A stretch of DNA of 64,000 bases from Klebsiella huaxiensis (GCF_003261575.2 NZ_CP036175.1:1488001-1552000); one strand, 5' to 3'. Positions 51,073 to 60,196 are shown, numbered from the stretch's first letter. Notes: generated by a model from the letters alone, not told the origin. Translations and numbers: made by a program.

Positions 51073-51124
51073 GCCGGGGTGAGAGCATCTGGTCGTGCTG
51101 AGGTAAAACGGCACTGAAAGCCAA

Positions 51125-51149
51125 ATACTTGACTAAAACAGTCAAGTAA
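51125..51149 (+). promoter_or_regulatory. IscR type-1 binding site A (isc promoter)
   Basis: The site ATACTTGACT-(A4)-CAGTCAAGTAA matches the type-1 IscR consensus at 24 of 25 positions by eye. [2Fe-2S]-IscR binding here represses the isc operon. Confidence 0.88.
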
Positions 51150-51174
51150 ATAGTTGACCAATTTACTCGGGAAT
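51150..51174 (+). promoter_or_regulatory. IscR type-1 binding site B (isc promoter)
   Basis: A directly adjacent second site (ATAGTTGACC ... CTCGGGAAT) matches about 22 of 25 consensus positions and overlaps the promoter region. The tandem arrangement is that of E. coli iscR. Confidence 0.82.
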
Positions 51175-51251
51175 GTCAGACTTGCCCTTGCTATGCAATA
51201 CCCATATTAATAAAAAGCCCGGGCAGGGGCGAGTTTGAGGTTAAGTAAGAC

Positions 51252-51743
51252 ATGAGACTGACATCTAAAGGGCGTTATGCCGTGACCGCGATGCTTGACG
51301 TTGCGCTCAACTCTGAATCGGGTCCGGTTCCGTTGGCTGATATTTCAGAGCGTCAGGGAATTTCGCTCTCCTATCTGGAACAGTTATTCTCTCGCCTGCG
51401 TAAAAACGGCCTGGTATCCAGCGTCCGTGGCCCAGGCGGCGGCTATCTGTTAGGTAAAGAAGCGGGTAGCATCGCGGTTGGCGAAGTTATCAGCGCAGTA
51501 GACGAATCCGTTGACGCCACTCGTTGTCAGGGTAAAGGCGGCTGCCAGGGTGGCGATAAGTGCCTCACTCACGCGCTGTGGCGCGATCTGAGCGAGCGGC
51601 TGACCAGTTTTCTGAATAACATCACGCTGGGCGAACTGGTGAATAACCAGGAAATCCTTGATGTTTCCGGTCGTCAGCATAGTCATGAATCCCAGCGTAA
51701 TACCCGTGTTCAGGACGCTATCGACGTTAAACTGCGCGCGTAG
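51252..51743 (+). CDS. iscR: Fe-S cluster regulator IscR
   Basis: A 163-residue Rrf2-family repressor. A winged helix at the N-terminus (L-A-D-I-S-E-R-Q-G-I-S-L-S-Y-L-E-Q) precedes the cluster ligands Cys92, Cys98, Cys104 and His107. It represses its own operon when [2Fe-2S]-loaded. GAGG with a 9-base gap precedes the ATG. A 178-base gap separates it from iscS, where RyhB acts in E. coli. Confidence 0.97.
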   Translation: MRLTSKGRYAVTAMLDVALNSESGPVPLADISERQGISLSYLEQLFSRLRKNGLVSSVRGPGGGYLLGKEAGSIAVGEVISAVDESVDATRCQGKGGCQGGDKCLTHALWRDLSERLTSFLNNITLGELVNNQEILDVSGRQHSHESQRNTRVQDAIDVKLRA

Positions 51744-51921
51744 TCCTCACTTCGTTTCATCTTGCGGCTACCTGGCTGCAAGCTGAAACAGGCAGGGGAA
51801 AAGATTATAAAAAAGATTTTCGAATCAGGCCGGGATGTTTCGATATCCCGTCTACTCGGTCGTACATCCAACCGGTAGCCTGGTTCATTGCATTGAAGCG
51901 ATGTACGGAGTTTATAGAGCA

Positions 51922-53136
51922 ATGAAATTACCGATCTATCTCGATTACTCCGCAACCACGCCGGTGGACCCGCGTGTTGCCGAGAAAATGATGCAGTGTT
52001 TAACCCTGGACGGAAACTTTGGTAACCCGGCCTCCCGTTCACACCGTTTTGGCTGGCATGCTGAAGAGGCGGTAGATATCGCCCGTAATCAGATTGCCGA
52101 GCTGGTCGGTGCTGACCCACGCGAAATCGTCTTCACCTCCGGTGCGACTGAGTCCGACAACCTGGCGATTAAAGGTGCAGCCAACTTTTATCAGAAAAAA
52201 GGCAAGCACATCATCACCAGCAAAACCGAACACAAAGCCGTACTGGACACCTGTCGTCAGCTCGAGCGCGAAGGGTTTGAAGTGACTTACCTCGCTCCGC
52301 AGCCTAACGGCATTATCGATCTGAAAGAACTCGAAGCGGCGATGCGTGATGACACCATTCTGGTCTCCATCATGCACGTTAACAACGAAATCGGTGTGGT
52401 ACAGGATATCGCGACCATCGGCGAACTGTGCCGCGCCCGCGGTATCATCTATCACGTTGACGCGACTCAGAGCGTGGGCAAACTGCCTATCGATCTGAGC
52501 CAGCTGAAAGTTGACCTGATGTCCTTCTCTGGTCACAAAATTTACGGCCCGAAAGGCATCGGCGCGCTGTACGTGCGTCGCAAACCGCGTATCCGTATCG
52601 AAGCGCAGATGCACGGCGGCGGTCACGAGCGCGGCATGCGTTCCGGTACTCTGCCTGTCCACCAGATCGTCGGCATGGGCGAAGCTTACCGTATCGCGAA
52701 AGAAGAGATGGAGACCGAAATGGCCCGTCTGCGCGGTCTGCGTAACCGTCTGTGGGAAGGCGTGAAAGACATGGAAGAGGTGTACCTCAACGGTGACCTC
52801 GAGCAGGGCGCGCCGAACATTCTCAACGTCAGCTTTAACTACGTTGAAGGCGAGTCGCTGATTATGGCGCTGAAAGACCTGGCGGTTTCCTCCGGATCAG
52901 CCTGTACTTCCGCGAGCCTTGAGCCATCCTATGTGCTGCGCGCGCTGGGCATGACCGACGAGCTGGCGCACAGCTCCATTCGTTTCTCTTTAGGTCGTTT
53001 CACTACCGAAGAAGAGATTGACTACACCATCAAGCTGGTTCGTAACTCCATCGGCCGTCTGCGCGATCTTTCTCCGTTGTGGGAAATGTTCAAACAGGGC
53101 GTGGATATCAACAGCATTGAATGGTCACATCACTAA
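51922..53136 (+). CDS. iscS: Cysteine desulfurase IscS
   Basis: A 404-residue PLP enzyme that supplies sulfur from cysteine to IscU, to tRNA thiolation and to other pathways. The PLP lysine lies in S-F-S-G-H-K-I-Y-G-P and the persulfide Cys (Cys328 in E. coli) in S-G-S-A-C-T-S-A-S-L-E. The open frame begins at 51835, but ATG 51922 (M-K-L-P-I-Y-L-D-Y) gives the exact E. coli length. Confidence 0.97.
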   Translation: MKLPIYLDYSATTPVDPRVAEKMMQCLTLDGNFGNPASRSHRFGWHAEEAVDIARNQIAELVGADPREIVFTSGATESDNLAIKGAANFYQKKGKHIITSKTEHKAVLDTCRQLEREGFEVTYLAPQPNGIIDLKELEAAMRDDTILVSIMHVNNEIGVVQDIATIGELCRARGIIYHVDATQSVGKLPIDLSQLKVDLMSFSGHKIYGPKGIGALYVRRKPRIRIEAQMHGGGHERGMRSGTLPVHQIVGMGEAYRIAKEEMETEMARLRGLRNRLWEGVKDMEEVYLNGDLEQGAPNILNVSFNYVEGESLIMALKDLAVSSGSACTSASLEPSYVLRALGMTDELAHSSIRFSLGRFTTEEEIDYTIKLVRNSIGRLRDLSPLWEMFKQGVDINSIEWSHH

Positions 53137-53162
53137 TTCGGCACCAATAAGGAGAATTCATC

Positions 53163-53549
53163 ATGGCTTACAGCGAAAAAGTAATCGATCATTACGAAAA
53201 TCCACGTAATGTGGGTTCTTTCGACAACAGCGACGAAAGCGTCGGTAGTGGCATGGTCGGTGCACCGGCATGCGGCGACGTGATGAAGTTGCAGATTAAA
53301 GTCAACAATGAAGGTATCATTGAAGACGCGCGTTTCAAGACCTACGGCTGCGGTTCCGCCATTGCCTCCAGCTCCCTGGTCACCGAGTGGGTGAAAGGGA
53401 AATCACTGGACGAAGCACAGGCGATTAAAAATACCGATATTGCAGACGAGCTTGAACTGCCACCGGTGAAAATTCACTGCTCTATCCTGGCGGAAGACGC
53501 GATTAAAGCCGCGATTGCGGATTACAAAAGCAAACGTGAAGCGAAATAA
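53163..53549 (+). CDS. iscU: Fe-S cluster scaffold IscU
   Basis: A 128-residue scaffold on which [2Fe-2S] clusters are built. Ligand cysteines are Cys37 (P-A-C-G-D), Cys63 (Y-G-C-G-S) and Cys106 (H-C-S-I-L). The HscA recognition motif L-P-P-V-K is intact just before H-C-S. It lies 26 bases after iscS with AAGGAG before the ATG. Confidence 0.98.
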   Translation: MAYSEKVIDHYENPRNVGSFDNSDESVGSGMVGAPACGDVMKLQIKVNNEGIIEDARFKTYGCGSAIASSSLVTEWVKGKSLDEAQAIKNTDIADELELPPVKIHCSILAEDAIKAAIADYKSKREAK

Positions 53550-53564
53550 TTAAGAGGTTATTGT

Positions 53565-53888
53565 ATGTCGATTACTCTTAGCGACAGCGCAGCGTCGCGA
53601 GTTAATACCTTCCTGGCCAACCGTGGCAAAGGCTTTGGCCTGCGTTTAGGTGTTCGCACCTCGGGCTGTTCAGGCATGGCCTACGTGCTGGAATTTGTTG
53701 ACGAGCCGGCGGCAGAGGACACCGTGTTTGAAGATAAAGGTGTCAAGGTAGTGATCGACGGCAAAAGCCTGCAGTTCCTTGACGGCACTCAGTTGGACTT
53801 CGTCAAAGAAGGTCTGAACGAAGGGTTTAAGTTCACCAACCCTAACGTGAAAGACGAGTGCGGCTGCGGCGAAAGCTTTAACGTATAA
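53565..53888 (+). CDS. iscA: A-type Fe-S carrier IscA
   Basis: A 107-residue carrier with ligands Cys35 (S-G-C-S-G) and the C-terminal pair Cys99/Cys101 (E-C-G-C-G-E). It passes clusters to apoproteins. It lies 15 bases after iscU. Confidence 0.98.
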   Translation: MSITLSDSAASRVNTFLANRGKGFGLRLGVRTSGCSGMAYVLEFVDEPAAEDTVFEDKGVKVVIDGKSLQFLDGTQLDFVKEGLNEGFKFTNPNVKDECGCGESFNV

Positions 53889-53902
53889 TTGCAATGTAAT
53901 CA

Positions 53903-53935
53903 AAACCCCGCTGCGGACGTCCGTAAGTGGGGTTT
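53903..53935 (+). other. Hairpin between iscA and hscB
   Basis: AAACCCC and GGGGTTT flank an internally palindromic loop (GCGGACGTCCGT). It sits in the 75-base iscA-hscB gap and is followed by GCTTT. It may attenuate or stabilise, setting different levels for iscRSUA and hscBA-fdx. Confidence 0.6.
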
Positions 53936-53963
53936 GCTTTATCTCGTTAACCCTGAGGTTGCT

Positions 53964-54479
53964 ATGGACTATTTTACCCTCTTCGGGTTACCGGCCAGCT
54001 ATACCCTTTCATTAGAACCCCTGGCTGCCCGGTATCAGGATTTACAGCGCCAGTACCACCCCGATAAATTCGCCAACGGCAGCGCAGCTGAACAGCTTGC
54101 AGCGGTGCAGCAATCTGCGACTATCAATCAGGCATGGCAAACCCTTCGCCATCCATTGACCCGCGCCGAATATCTCCTTTCGCTTCACGGTTTTGATCTC
54201 GCCAGCGAGCAGCACACCGTGCGTGATACTGCGTTCCTGATGGAACAACTGGAACTTCGCGAAGAGCTCGATGAGATAGGCAAGGCGCAAGATGAAGCGC
54301 GTCTGGAAAGCTTTATCAAGCGGGTAAAAGTGCTGTTTGATACCCGCCATCAGTTGATGGTCGAACAACTGAATAACGAGGCGTGGGATGTGGCAGCGGA
54401 TACTGTACGCAAGCTGCGTTTTCTCGATAAACTGCGAAGCAGTGCGGAACAACTCGAAGAAAAACTGCTCGATTTTTAA
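53964..54479 (+). CDS. hscB: Fe-S biogenesis co-chaperone HscB
   Basis: A 171-residue J-domain co-chaperone that brings IscU to HscA. The J-domain H-P-D is at residues 32-34 and the C-terminal helices bind IscU. The frame opens at 53889, but ATG 53964 (M-D-Y-F-T-L-F-G-L) is the family start, with GAGG before it. Confidence 0.96.
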   Translation: MDYFTLFGLPASYTLSLEPLAARYQDLQRQYHPDKFANGSAAEQLAAVQQSATINQAWQTLRHPLTRAEYLLSLHGFDLASEQHTVRDTAFLMEQLELREELDEIGKAQDEARLESFIKRVKVLFDTRHQLMVEQLNNEAWDVAADTVRKLRFLDKLRSSAEQLEEKLLDF

Positions 54480-54494
54480 TTTTCGGAAGCAATT

Positions 54495-56345
54495 ATGGCC
54501 TTATTACAAATTAGTGAGCCTGGTCTGAGTGCCGCGCCGCACCAGCGTCGTCTGGCGGCCGGTATCGACCTGGGCACCACCAATTCACTGGTTGCTACCG
54601 TGCGTAGCGGTCAGGCCGAAACGTTGCCTGACCATCAAGGGCGCTATCTGCTGCCGTCAGTGGTTAACTATCAGGCTTCAGGTTTGACGGTTGGCTATGA
54701 CGCGCGACAGAACGCGGCACTGGATCCGGTCAACACCATCAGCTCCGTTAAACGCATGTTGGGACGCTCTCTGGCGGATATCGAAGCTCGGTATCCGCAT
54801 CTACCGTATCAACTGCAGGCCAGTGAAAACGGCCTGCCAATGATTCACACCGCTGGCGGCCTGCTCAACCCGATTCGCGTTTCAGCCGATATCCTGAAGG
54901 CACTTGCCGAACGTGCTACCGAAGCGCTGGCGGGCGAGCTTGACGGGGTGGTGATTACCGTTCCGGCCTACTTCGACGACGCCCAGCGTCAGGGGACTAA
55001 GGACGCCGCGCGTCTGGCGGGCCTGCACGTGTTGCGTCTGCTGAACGAACCGACCGCGGCGGCGATTGCCTACGGCCTGGACTCCGGTCAGGAAGGAGTG
55101 ATTGCGGTTTATGACCTCGGCGGCGGCACCTTTGATATCTCCGTGTTGCGTTTAAGTCGCGGTGTGTTTGAAGTGCTGGCGACTGGCGGCGATTCCGCGC
55201 TCGGCGGCGACGATTTTGATCACCTATTGGCCGATCATATCCGCGAACAGGCGGGTATTGCCGATCGTAGCAACAACCGCCTGCAGCGTGAGCTGCTCGA
55301 TGCGGCTATCGCTGCGAAGATTGCCCTAAGCGATGCCGATGTGGCGCGGGTGGACGTTGGCGGCTGGCAGGGCGAAATTACCCGCAACCAGTTTAATGAC
55401 CTGATCGCGCCGCTGGTGAAACGCACGCTGCTGGCCTGCCGTCGCGCCTTGAAAGATGCGGGCGTTGAGGCGCAAGAGGTGCTGGAAGTGGTGATGGTCG
55501 GCGGTTCAACCCGCGTACCGCTGGTCCGTGAACGCGTTGGCGAGTTCTTTGGCCGCACGCCGCTGACCTCTATTGACCCGGACAAAGTCGTTGCCATCGG
55601 CGCGGCGATTCAGGCGGATATCCTGGTCGGCAATAAGCCGGACAGCGAACTGTTGCTGCTTGACGTTATCCCGCTCTCTCTTGGGCTGGAAACTATGGGC
55701 GGTCTGGTCGAGAAAGTCATCCCGCGCAACACCACCATTCCGGTGGCGCGCGCGCAGGAGTTCACCACCTTCAAAGATGGCCAGACGGCGATGTCTATCC
55801 ACGTGATACAGGGCGAGCGCGAACTGGTGCAGGACTGCCGCTCACTGGCGCGCTTTGCGCTACGTGGGATCCCGGCGCTACCGGCGGGCGGGGCGCATAT
55901 TCGCGTCACCTTCCAGGTGGATGCTGACGGCCTGCTGAGCGTGACGGCGATGGAAAAATCGACCGGCGTTGAGGCCTCCATCCAGGTGAAACCGTCCTAC
56001 GGCCTGACCGATGGCGAGATCGCCAACATGATTAAAGATTCGATGAGCTACGCCGAGCAGGACGTTCAGGCGCGGATGCTGGCCGAGCAAAAAGTCGAAG
56101 CCGCACGCGTTCTGGAAAGTCTGGTGAGTGCGCTGGCCGCCGACGCCGCGCTGTTAAGCGCCGCAGAGCGTCAAGCTATCGATGACGCTGCGGAGCAAGT
56201 GCGCACCGCAGCGGCAGGCGATGATGCCGATGCGATTAAAGAAGCGATTAAAAATATCGACACACAAACCCAGGAATTTGCCGCACGTCGTATGGATCAA
56301 TCGGTCCGTACCGCGCTGAAAGGCCAATCCGTGGACGAGGTTTAA
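54495..56345 (+). CDS. hscA: Hsp70-type chaperone HscA
   Basis: A 616-residue specialised Hsp70 that helps transfer clusters from IscU. The ATPase domain starts A-G-I-D-L-G-T-T-N-S-L-V; V-Y-D-L-G-G-G-T-F-D-I-S is the second phosphate motif. The substrate domain covers about 390-500. It is expressed with HscB and Fdx; it is 15 bases after hscB and 1 base before fdx. Confidence 0.98.
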   Translation: MALLQISEPGLSAAPHQRRLAAGIDLGTTNSLVATVRSGQAETLPDHQGRYLLPSVVNYQASGLTVGYDARQNAALDPVNTISSVKRMLGRSLADIEARYPHLPYQLQASENGLPMIHTAGGLLNPIRVSADILKALAERATEALAGELDGVVITVPAYFDDAQRQGTKDAARLAGLHVLRLLNEPTAAAIAYGLDSGQEGVIAVYDLGGGTFDISVLRLSRGVFEVLATGGDSALGGDDFDHLLADHIREQAGIADRSNNRLQRELLDAAIAAKIALSDADVARVDVGGWQGEITRNQFNDLIAPLVKRTLLACRRALKDAGVEAQEVLEVVMVGGSTRVPLVRERVGEFFGRTPLTSIDPDKVVAIGAAIQADILVGNKPDSELLLLDVIPLSLGLETMGGLVEKVIPRNTTIPVARAQEFTTFKDGQTAMSIHVIQGERELVQDCRSLARFALRGIPALPAGGAHIRVTFQVDADGLLSVTAMEKSTGVEASIQVKPSYGLTDGEIANMIKDSMSYAEQDVQARMLAEQKVEAARVLESLVSALAADAALLSAAERQAIDDAAEQVRTAAAGDDADAIKEAIKNIDTQTQEFAARRMDQSVRTALKGQSVDEV

Positions 56346-56346
56346 A

Positions 56347-56682
56347 ATGCCAAAAATTGTTTTTCTGCCCCACCAGGACCTGTGTCCGGATGGCGTAGTT
56401 GTGGAAGCTGAGATCGGTGAGACTATCCTTGATGCTGCCCTGCGTAGCGGTATTGAGATTGAACACGCCTGCGAAAAATCCTGTGCCTGCACCACCTGCC
56501 ACTGCATCGTGCGCGAAGGCTTTGACTCGCTGGCTGAAAGTACCGAAGATGAAGACGACATGCTGGATAAGGCCTGGGGGCTTGAGCCCGACAGCCGTCT
56601 GAGCTGCCAGGCGCGCGTGACCGATGACGATTTGGTCGTCGAAATTCCGCGCTACACCATCAATCACGCACGCGAGCATTAA
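56347..56682 (+). CDS. fdx: ISC-system [2Fe-2S] ferredoxin
   Basis: A 111-residue adrenodoxin-type ferredoxin that donates electrons during cluster assembly. Cluster ligands Cys42, Cys48 and Cys51 lie in A-C-E-K-S-C-A-C-T-T-C, with Cys87 later in L-S-C-Q-A-R. It directly follows hscA. Confidence 0.97.
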   Translation: MPKIVFLPHQDLCPDGVVVEAEIGETILDAALRSGIEIEHACEKSCACTTCHCIVREGFDSLAESTEDEDDMLDKAWGLEPDSRLSCQARVTDDDLVVEIPRYTINHAREH

Positions 56683-56683
56683 T

Positions 56684-56884
56684 ATGGGACTGAAATGGAC
56701 CGATAGTCGTGAAATCGGCGAAGCGCTGTACGATGCTTTTCCGGATCTCGACCCGAAAACCGTTCGCTTCACCGATCTGCATCAGTGGGTTTGCGAGCTG
56801 GAAGAGTTTAATGACGATCCAAACGCATCCAATGAAAAAATTCTGGAGGCGATTCTGCTAGTCTGGTTAGACGAAGCAGAATAA
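56684..56884 (+). CDS. iscX: Fe-S assembly protein IscX
   Basis: A 66-residue acidic protein (M-G-L-K-W-T-D-S-R-E-I-G) that binds IscS and modulates desulfurase rate with CyaY. The start at ATG 56684 lies one base after the fdx stop; a frame running upstream through fdx is a shadow. It is the last isc gene before an ERIC element. Confidence 0.96.
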   Translation: MGLKWTDSREIGEALYDAFPDLDPKTVRFTDLHQWVCELEEFNDDPNASNEKILEAILLVWLDEAE

Positions 56885-57010
56885 TTTTTGCGTCATGATT
56901 CGCGCCGCAGGTGCGTTGGCTACGTTCGCTCACCCCAGTCACATAGTTTGCTATGCTCCCGGGGATTCGCTCACTTGCCGCCTTCCTGCAACGCGAATCA
57001 TTTAGCAAAA
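56885..57010. repeat. ERIC element 2 (iscX-pepB intergenic)
   Basis: About 126 bp with inverted ends (TTTTGCG...GCAAAA type). Core blocks CACCCCAGTCAC and CTCCCGGGGATTCGCTCACT, with CCGCCTTCCTGCAA, are the hallmark ERIC sequences. It begins right after the iscX stop and lies between iscX and pepB, so the operon transcript would carry a long hairpin here. Confidence 0.92.
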
Positions 57011-57015
57011 GATCT

Positions 57016-57041
57016 AACGGGCTGCCATTCGGTGGCCCGTT
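57016..57041 (+). other. Hairpin in the pepB leader
   Basis: AACGGGC and GCCCGTT form a 7-bp stem 20 bases before the pepB ATG, immediately after the ERIC. It lies close to the ribosome site and could affect pepB translation or end isc transcripts weakly. Confidence 0.55.
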
Positions 57042-57061
57042 TGCTAAGAAGGATAATGATA

Positions 57062-58348
57062 ATGACCGAAGCTATGAAAATTACGCTGACCGCTCAGCCA
57101 GCCGATGCGCGCTGGGGAGAAAAAGCGTCTTACAGCATTAATAATGACGGTATCACCCTGCACCTGAACGATAAAGACGACCTGGGTTTAATCCAGCGCG
57201 CAGCGCGTAAAATTGACGGCATGGGCATCAAACACGTTGCGCTCGATGGCGAAGGCTGGAATACAGACAGTGCGTGGGCGTTCTGGGCCGGTTATAAAGG
57301 TCCAAAAGGCAGCCGTAAAGTTGAGTGGCCAACTCTGGACGATGCGCAGAAGAGTGAACTGGATAGCCGCCTGACCATCATCGACTGGGTCCGCGACACC
57401 ATCAACGCCCCGGCAGAAGAGTTGGGGCCGGAGCAGTTAGCGCAGCGCGCGGTTGACCTGCTGTGCAGCGTCGCCTGTGACAATGTTTCTTATCGCATCA
57501 CGAAGGGCGAAGATTTGCGCGAGCAGAACTATCTGGGTCTGCACACCGTTGGCCGCGGCTCTGAGCGTCCGCCGGTCCTGCTGGCGCTGGACTATAACCC
57601 AACCGGCGATAAAGAAGTCCCGGTTTACGCCTGTCTGGTCGGTAAGGGCATTACCTTTGACTCCGGCGGCTACAGCATCAAGCAAAGCGCCTTTATGGAT
57701 TCGATGAAATCCGATATGGGCGGTGCTGCGACGGTGACCGGTGCGCTGGCGTTTGCTATCACTCGTGGCCTGAACAAACGCGTGAAGCTGTATCTGTGCT
57801 GTGCCGATAACCTGATTAGCGGCAACGCCTTCAAACTTGGCGACATTATTCGCTATCGCAACGGCAAAACCGTTGAAATCATGAATACCGATGCCGAAGG
57901 CCGTCTGGTGCTGGCGGATGGCCTGATTGATGCTTGTGCACAGAAGCCTGAGCTGATTATCGATGCTGCTACCCTAACCGGTGCCGCAAAAACCGCGCTG
58001 GGCAACGATTATCATGCGCTCTTCAGCTTTGATGACAATCTGGCGAATCGTCTGCTGGCAAGCGCTCGGGCCGAGAACGAAGCGTTCTGGCGTCTCCCGC
58101 TGGCCGAGTTCCACCGCGGTCAGTTGCCGTCGAACTTTGCGGAACTGAACAATACTGGCAGCGCGGCCTATCCGGCGGGTGCCAGCACGGCAGCAGGCTT
58201 CTTGTCCCACTTCGTCGAGAACTATCATGAAGGCTGGCTGCATATCGACTGCTCTGCGACCTACCGCAAATCTGCCGTTGAGCAGTGGTCGGCGGGGGCG
58301 ACAGGCCTCGGTGTGCGCACCATTGCGAATTTGCTGACTGCGGAATAA
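57062..58348 (+). CDS. pepB: Aminopeptidase B (PepB)
   Basis: A 428-residue M17 leucine-aminopeptidase-family peptidase, cytosolic, Mn-dependent, cleaving N-terminal residues and cysteinylglycine. Metal and active-site motifs are G-K-G-I-T-F-D-S-G-G and the M17 signature N-T-D-A-E-G-R-L. An open frame reaches back through the ERIC to 56888, but ATG 57062 (M-T-E-A-M-K-I-T-L) matches E. coli, with AAGGA upstream. Confidence 0.96.
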   Translation: MTEAMKITLTAQPADARWGEKASYSINNDGITLHLNDKDDLGLIQRAARKIDGMGIKHVALDGEGWNTDSAWAFWAGYKGPKGSRKVEWPTLDDAQKSELDSRLTIIDWVRDTINAPAEELGPEQLAQRAVDLLCSVACDNVSYRITKGEDLREQNYLGLHTVGRGSERPPVLLALDYNPTGDKEVPVYACLVGKGITFDSGGYSIKQSAFMDSMKSDMGGAATVTGALAFAITRGLNKRVKLYLCCADNLISGNAFKLGDIIRYRNGKTVEIMNTDAEGRLVLADGLIDACAQKPELIIDAATLTGAAKTALGNDYHALFSFDDNLANRLLASARAENEAFWRLPLAEFHRGQLPSNFAELNNTGSAAYPAGASTAAGFLSHFVENYHEGWLHIDCSATYRKSAVEQWSAGATGLGVRTIANLLTAE

Positions 58349-58354
58349 CCTTTT

Positions 58355-58388
58355 CCCCTCACCTTACTCTTTTCCCTGGGTGAGGGGG
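58355..58388. other. Hairpin between pepB and sseB
   Basis: CCCCTCACC and GGTGAGGGG form a 9-bp stem with a 15-base loop in the 61-base gap. It has no T-run. It is loosely like the unit after trmJ (C-T-C-A-C-C and C-C-C-T-C), but I cannot call it a copy with confidence. Confidence 0.5.
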
Positions 58389-58409
58389 TATTACCGTTCT
58401 GGAACCACT

Positions 58410-59186
58410 ATGTCCGAAACTAAAAATGAGCTAGAAACTCTGCTGGAAAAGGCGGCGACTGAGCCAGGCCATCGTCCGGCGTTTTTCCGCACCTTGCTGG
58501 AAGCCACCGTCTGGGTGCCTGGCGCAGGCGCGCCGGGCGAGCAGGTCGTCGAAGACAGCGTGCTGGATTTGCAGCACTGGGAAAAAGATGACGGCACCTC
58601 GGTGATTCCTTTTTTCACCTCGCTGGAAGCGCTGCAACAGGCCGTGGAAGACGAGCAGTCTTTTGTGGTGATGCCGGTGCGAACGCTGTTCGCTATGACC
58701 CTCGGCGAGACGCTGTATCTCAATGCCAAACTGCCAACCGGCAAAGAGTTTGCGCCGCGAGAGATTAGCCACCTGCTGGGCGAAGAGGGAAGCCCGCTCA
58801 GTACTCAGACCGTGCTCGAAGGCGGCGCGCCGCTGCTGTTGTCCGAAGTTGCTGAACCGCCTGCGCAGATGGTTGATTCGCTGACTACGCTGTTCAAAAC
58901 GCTGAAAACGGTGAAACGTGCGTTTTTATGCTCAATTAAAGACAGCGCCGATGCGCCAGCTAACCTGCTGATTGGTATTGAAGCGGAAGGTGACGTCGAG
59001 GAGATCATTCAGGCAACCGGCAGCGTAGCGACTGATACGCTTCCCGGCGACGAACCAATTGATATCTGCCAGGTGGTGGAGGGCGAAAAGGGCATCAGCC
59101 ACTTTATGATTGCCCACATCACGCCGTTCTATGAAAAGCGCTGGGGCAGCTTCCTGCGTGACTTTAAGCAAAATCGTATTATCTAA
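58410..59186 (+). CDS. sseB: Enhanced serine sensitivity protein SseB
   Basis: A 258-residue protein matching E. coli SseB in start (M-S-E-T-K-N-E-L-E-T-L) and length. Overexpression in E. coli gives serine sensitivity; its biochemical role is unknown. It has the SseB N- and C-terminal domain layout and no signal peptide. The upstream frame to 58380 is not conserved. It is convergent with sseA. Confidence 0.93.
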   Translation: MSETKNELETLLEKAATEPGHRPAFFRTLLEATVWVPGAGAPGEQVVEDSVLDLQHWEKDDGTSVIPFFTSLEALQQAVEDEQSFVVMPVRTLFAMTLGETLYLNAKLPTGKEFAPREISHLLGEEGSPLSTQTVLEGGAPLLLSEVAEPPAQMVDSLTTLFKTLKTVKRAFLCSIKDSADAPANLLIGIEAEGDVEEIIQATGSVATDTLPGDEPIDICQVVEGEKGISHFMIAHITPFYEKRWGSFLRDFKQNRII

Positions 59187-59190
59187 ACAC

Positions 59191-59212
59191 AACGGGGGCT
59201 TAAGCCCCCGTT
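59191..59212. terminator. Bidirectional terminator between sseB and sseA
   Basis: AACGGGGGCTT and AAGCCCCCGTT form a perfect 22-base palindrome, 5 bases after the sseB stop, between converging genes. The loop would be short and TTGTT follows. Confidence 0.8.
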
Positions 59213-59226
59213 GTTCTATCTGCTAT

Positions 59227-60072
59227 CTACTGCGCCGGTTCAATCGGCAAATCCGTCCGCGCGCCCCATTCACTCCATGAGCCGTCATATAGGCTAACGC
59301 CGTTGACGCCGAGGGTGGTGAGCGCTAATACCACCACTGCCGCCGTTACGCCGGATCCGCAGCTGGCAATAATCGGCCGCTCAAAATCAACGCCCTGACG
59401 AGCGAAAATCTCGTTCAGCTCATCAACGGTTTTGAGTTCGCCGTTAATCACCAGCTCGGTCCAGGGGACGTTTCGTGCGCCGGGAATATGCCCGCTACGC
59501 AGACCTGGACGCGGTTCAGACACCAGACCATTAAAGCGTGCCGCCGGGCGAGCATCGACGATCTGTGCCGATCCTTCATGGCTAACTAACAATACATCGG
59601 TCAGGCGTTTGATCACCAGCGGATCGAAGCGGCCGTCAAAATCACCTTCCGGCAATTCAGGAAGGCCTTGCTCCAGCGGTAGCTCATCGCGACGCCAGCC
59701 TTCGAGGCCACCCGCAAGTATCGACACTTTTTCGACACCGAAAGTACGCAACATCCACCAGGCGCGCGGTGCGGAGAAGAGATTACCTTCATCGTACACC
59801 ACCAGATGCTTATCGCTGTTCACCCCAAGTTCGCGCATGGCAACGGCAAATGCCTCCGCGCGCGGCATCATATGCGGCAGCGGGCTGGTATGGTCGGAAA
59901 GGGCTTCGATATCGAAAAAGACGGCGCCAGGAACGTGGCCTGCCAGATATTCAGCGTTGATATCGCGATCGTCCTGCCCTGGCGGGGCCATCCGCGCATC
60001 GATAATTTGGATTTCCGGGTCATCAATATGTTCCGCCAGCCAGTCGGCAGCGACAAAAAACGAGGTAGACAT
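59227..60072 (-). CDS. sseA: 3-mercaptopyruvate sulfurtransferase SseA
   Basis: A 281-residue two-domain rhodanese that moves sulfur from 3-mercaptopyruvate to thiol acceptors, generating H2S. The active-site loop C-G-S-G-V-T-A, typical of mercaptopyruvate rather than thiosulfate enzymes, is in the C-terminal domain. Start M-S-T-S-F-F-V-A and length match E. coli. It is convergent with sseB. Confidence 0.96.
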   Translation of the reverse strand: MSTSFFVAADWLAEHIDDPEIQIIDARMAPPGQDDRDINAEYLAGHVPGAVFFDIEALSDHTSPLPHMMPRAEAFAVAMRELGVNSDKHLVVYDEGNLFSAPRAWWMLRTFGVEKVSILAGGLEGWRRDELPLEQGLPELPEGDFDGRFDPLVIKRLTDVLLVSHEGSAQIVDARPAARFNGLVSEPRPGLRSGHIPGARNVPWTELVINGELKTVDELNEIFARQGVDFERPIIASCGSGVTAAVVVLALTTLGVNGVSLYDGSWSEWGARTDLPIEPAQ

Positions 60073-60196
60073 AAGTGCCTCCGTGTCATCAACAATAGAG
60101 TGATTGTTGTTGTTTTTAACGATATCGACAAGGCATTTTCAAGGGGATGCGGTGGTAATGTGATATTCCCCCGAACGGCGTCGGGGGAGTAGCCTG

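Noticed and set aside
56888..57061. N-terminal extension of PepB by 58 residues
   Set aside because: The extra codons are translated ERIC sequence; the conserved start and ribosome site are at 57062.
58355..58388. Second copy of the palindromic unit found after trmJ
   Set aside because: Only loose similarity; stem and loop differ, so I list it as an independent hairpin.
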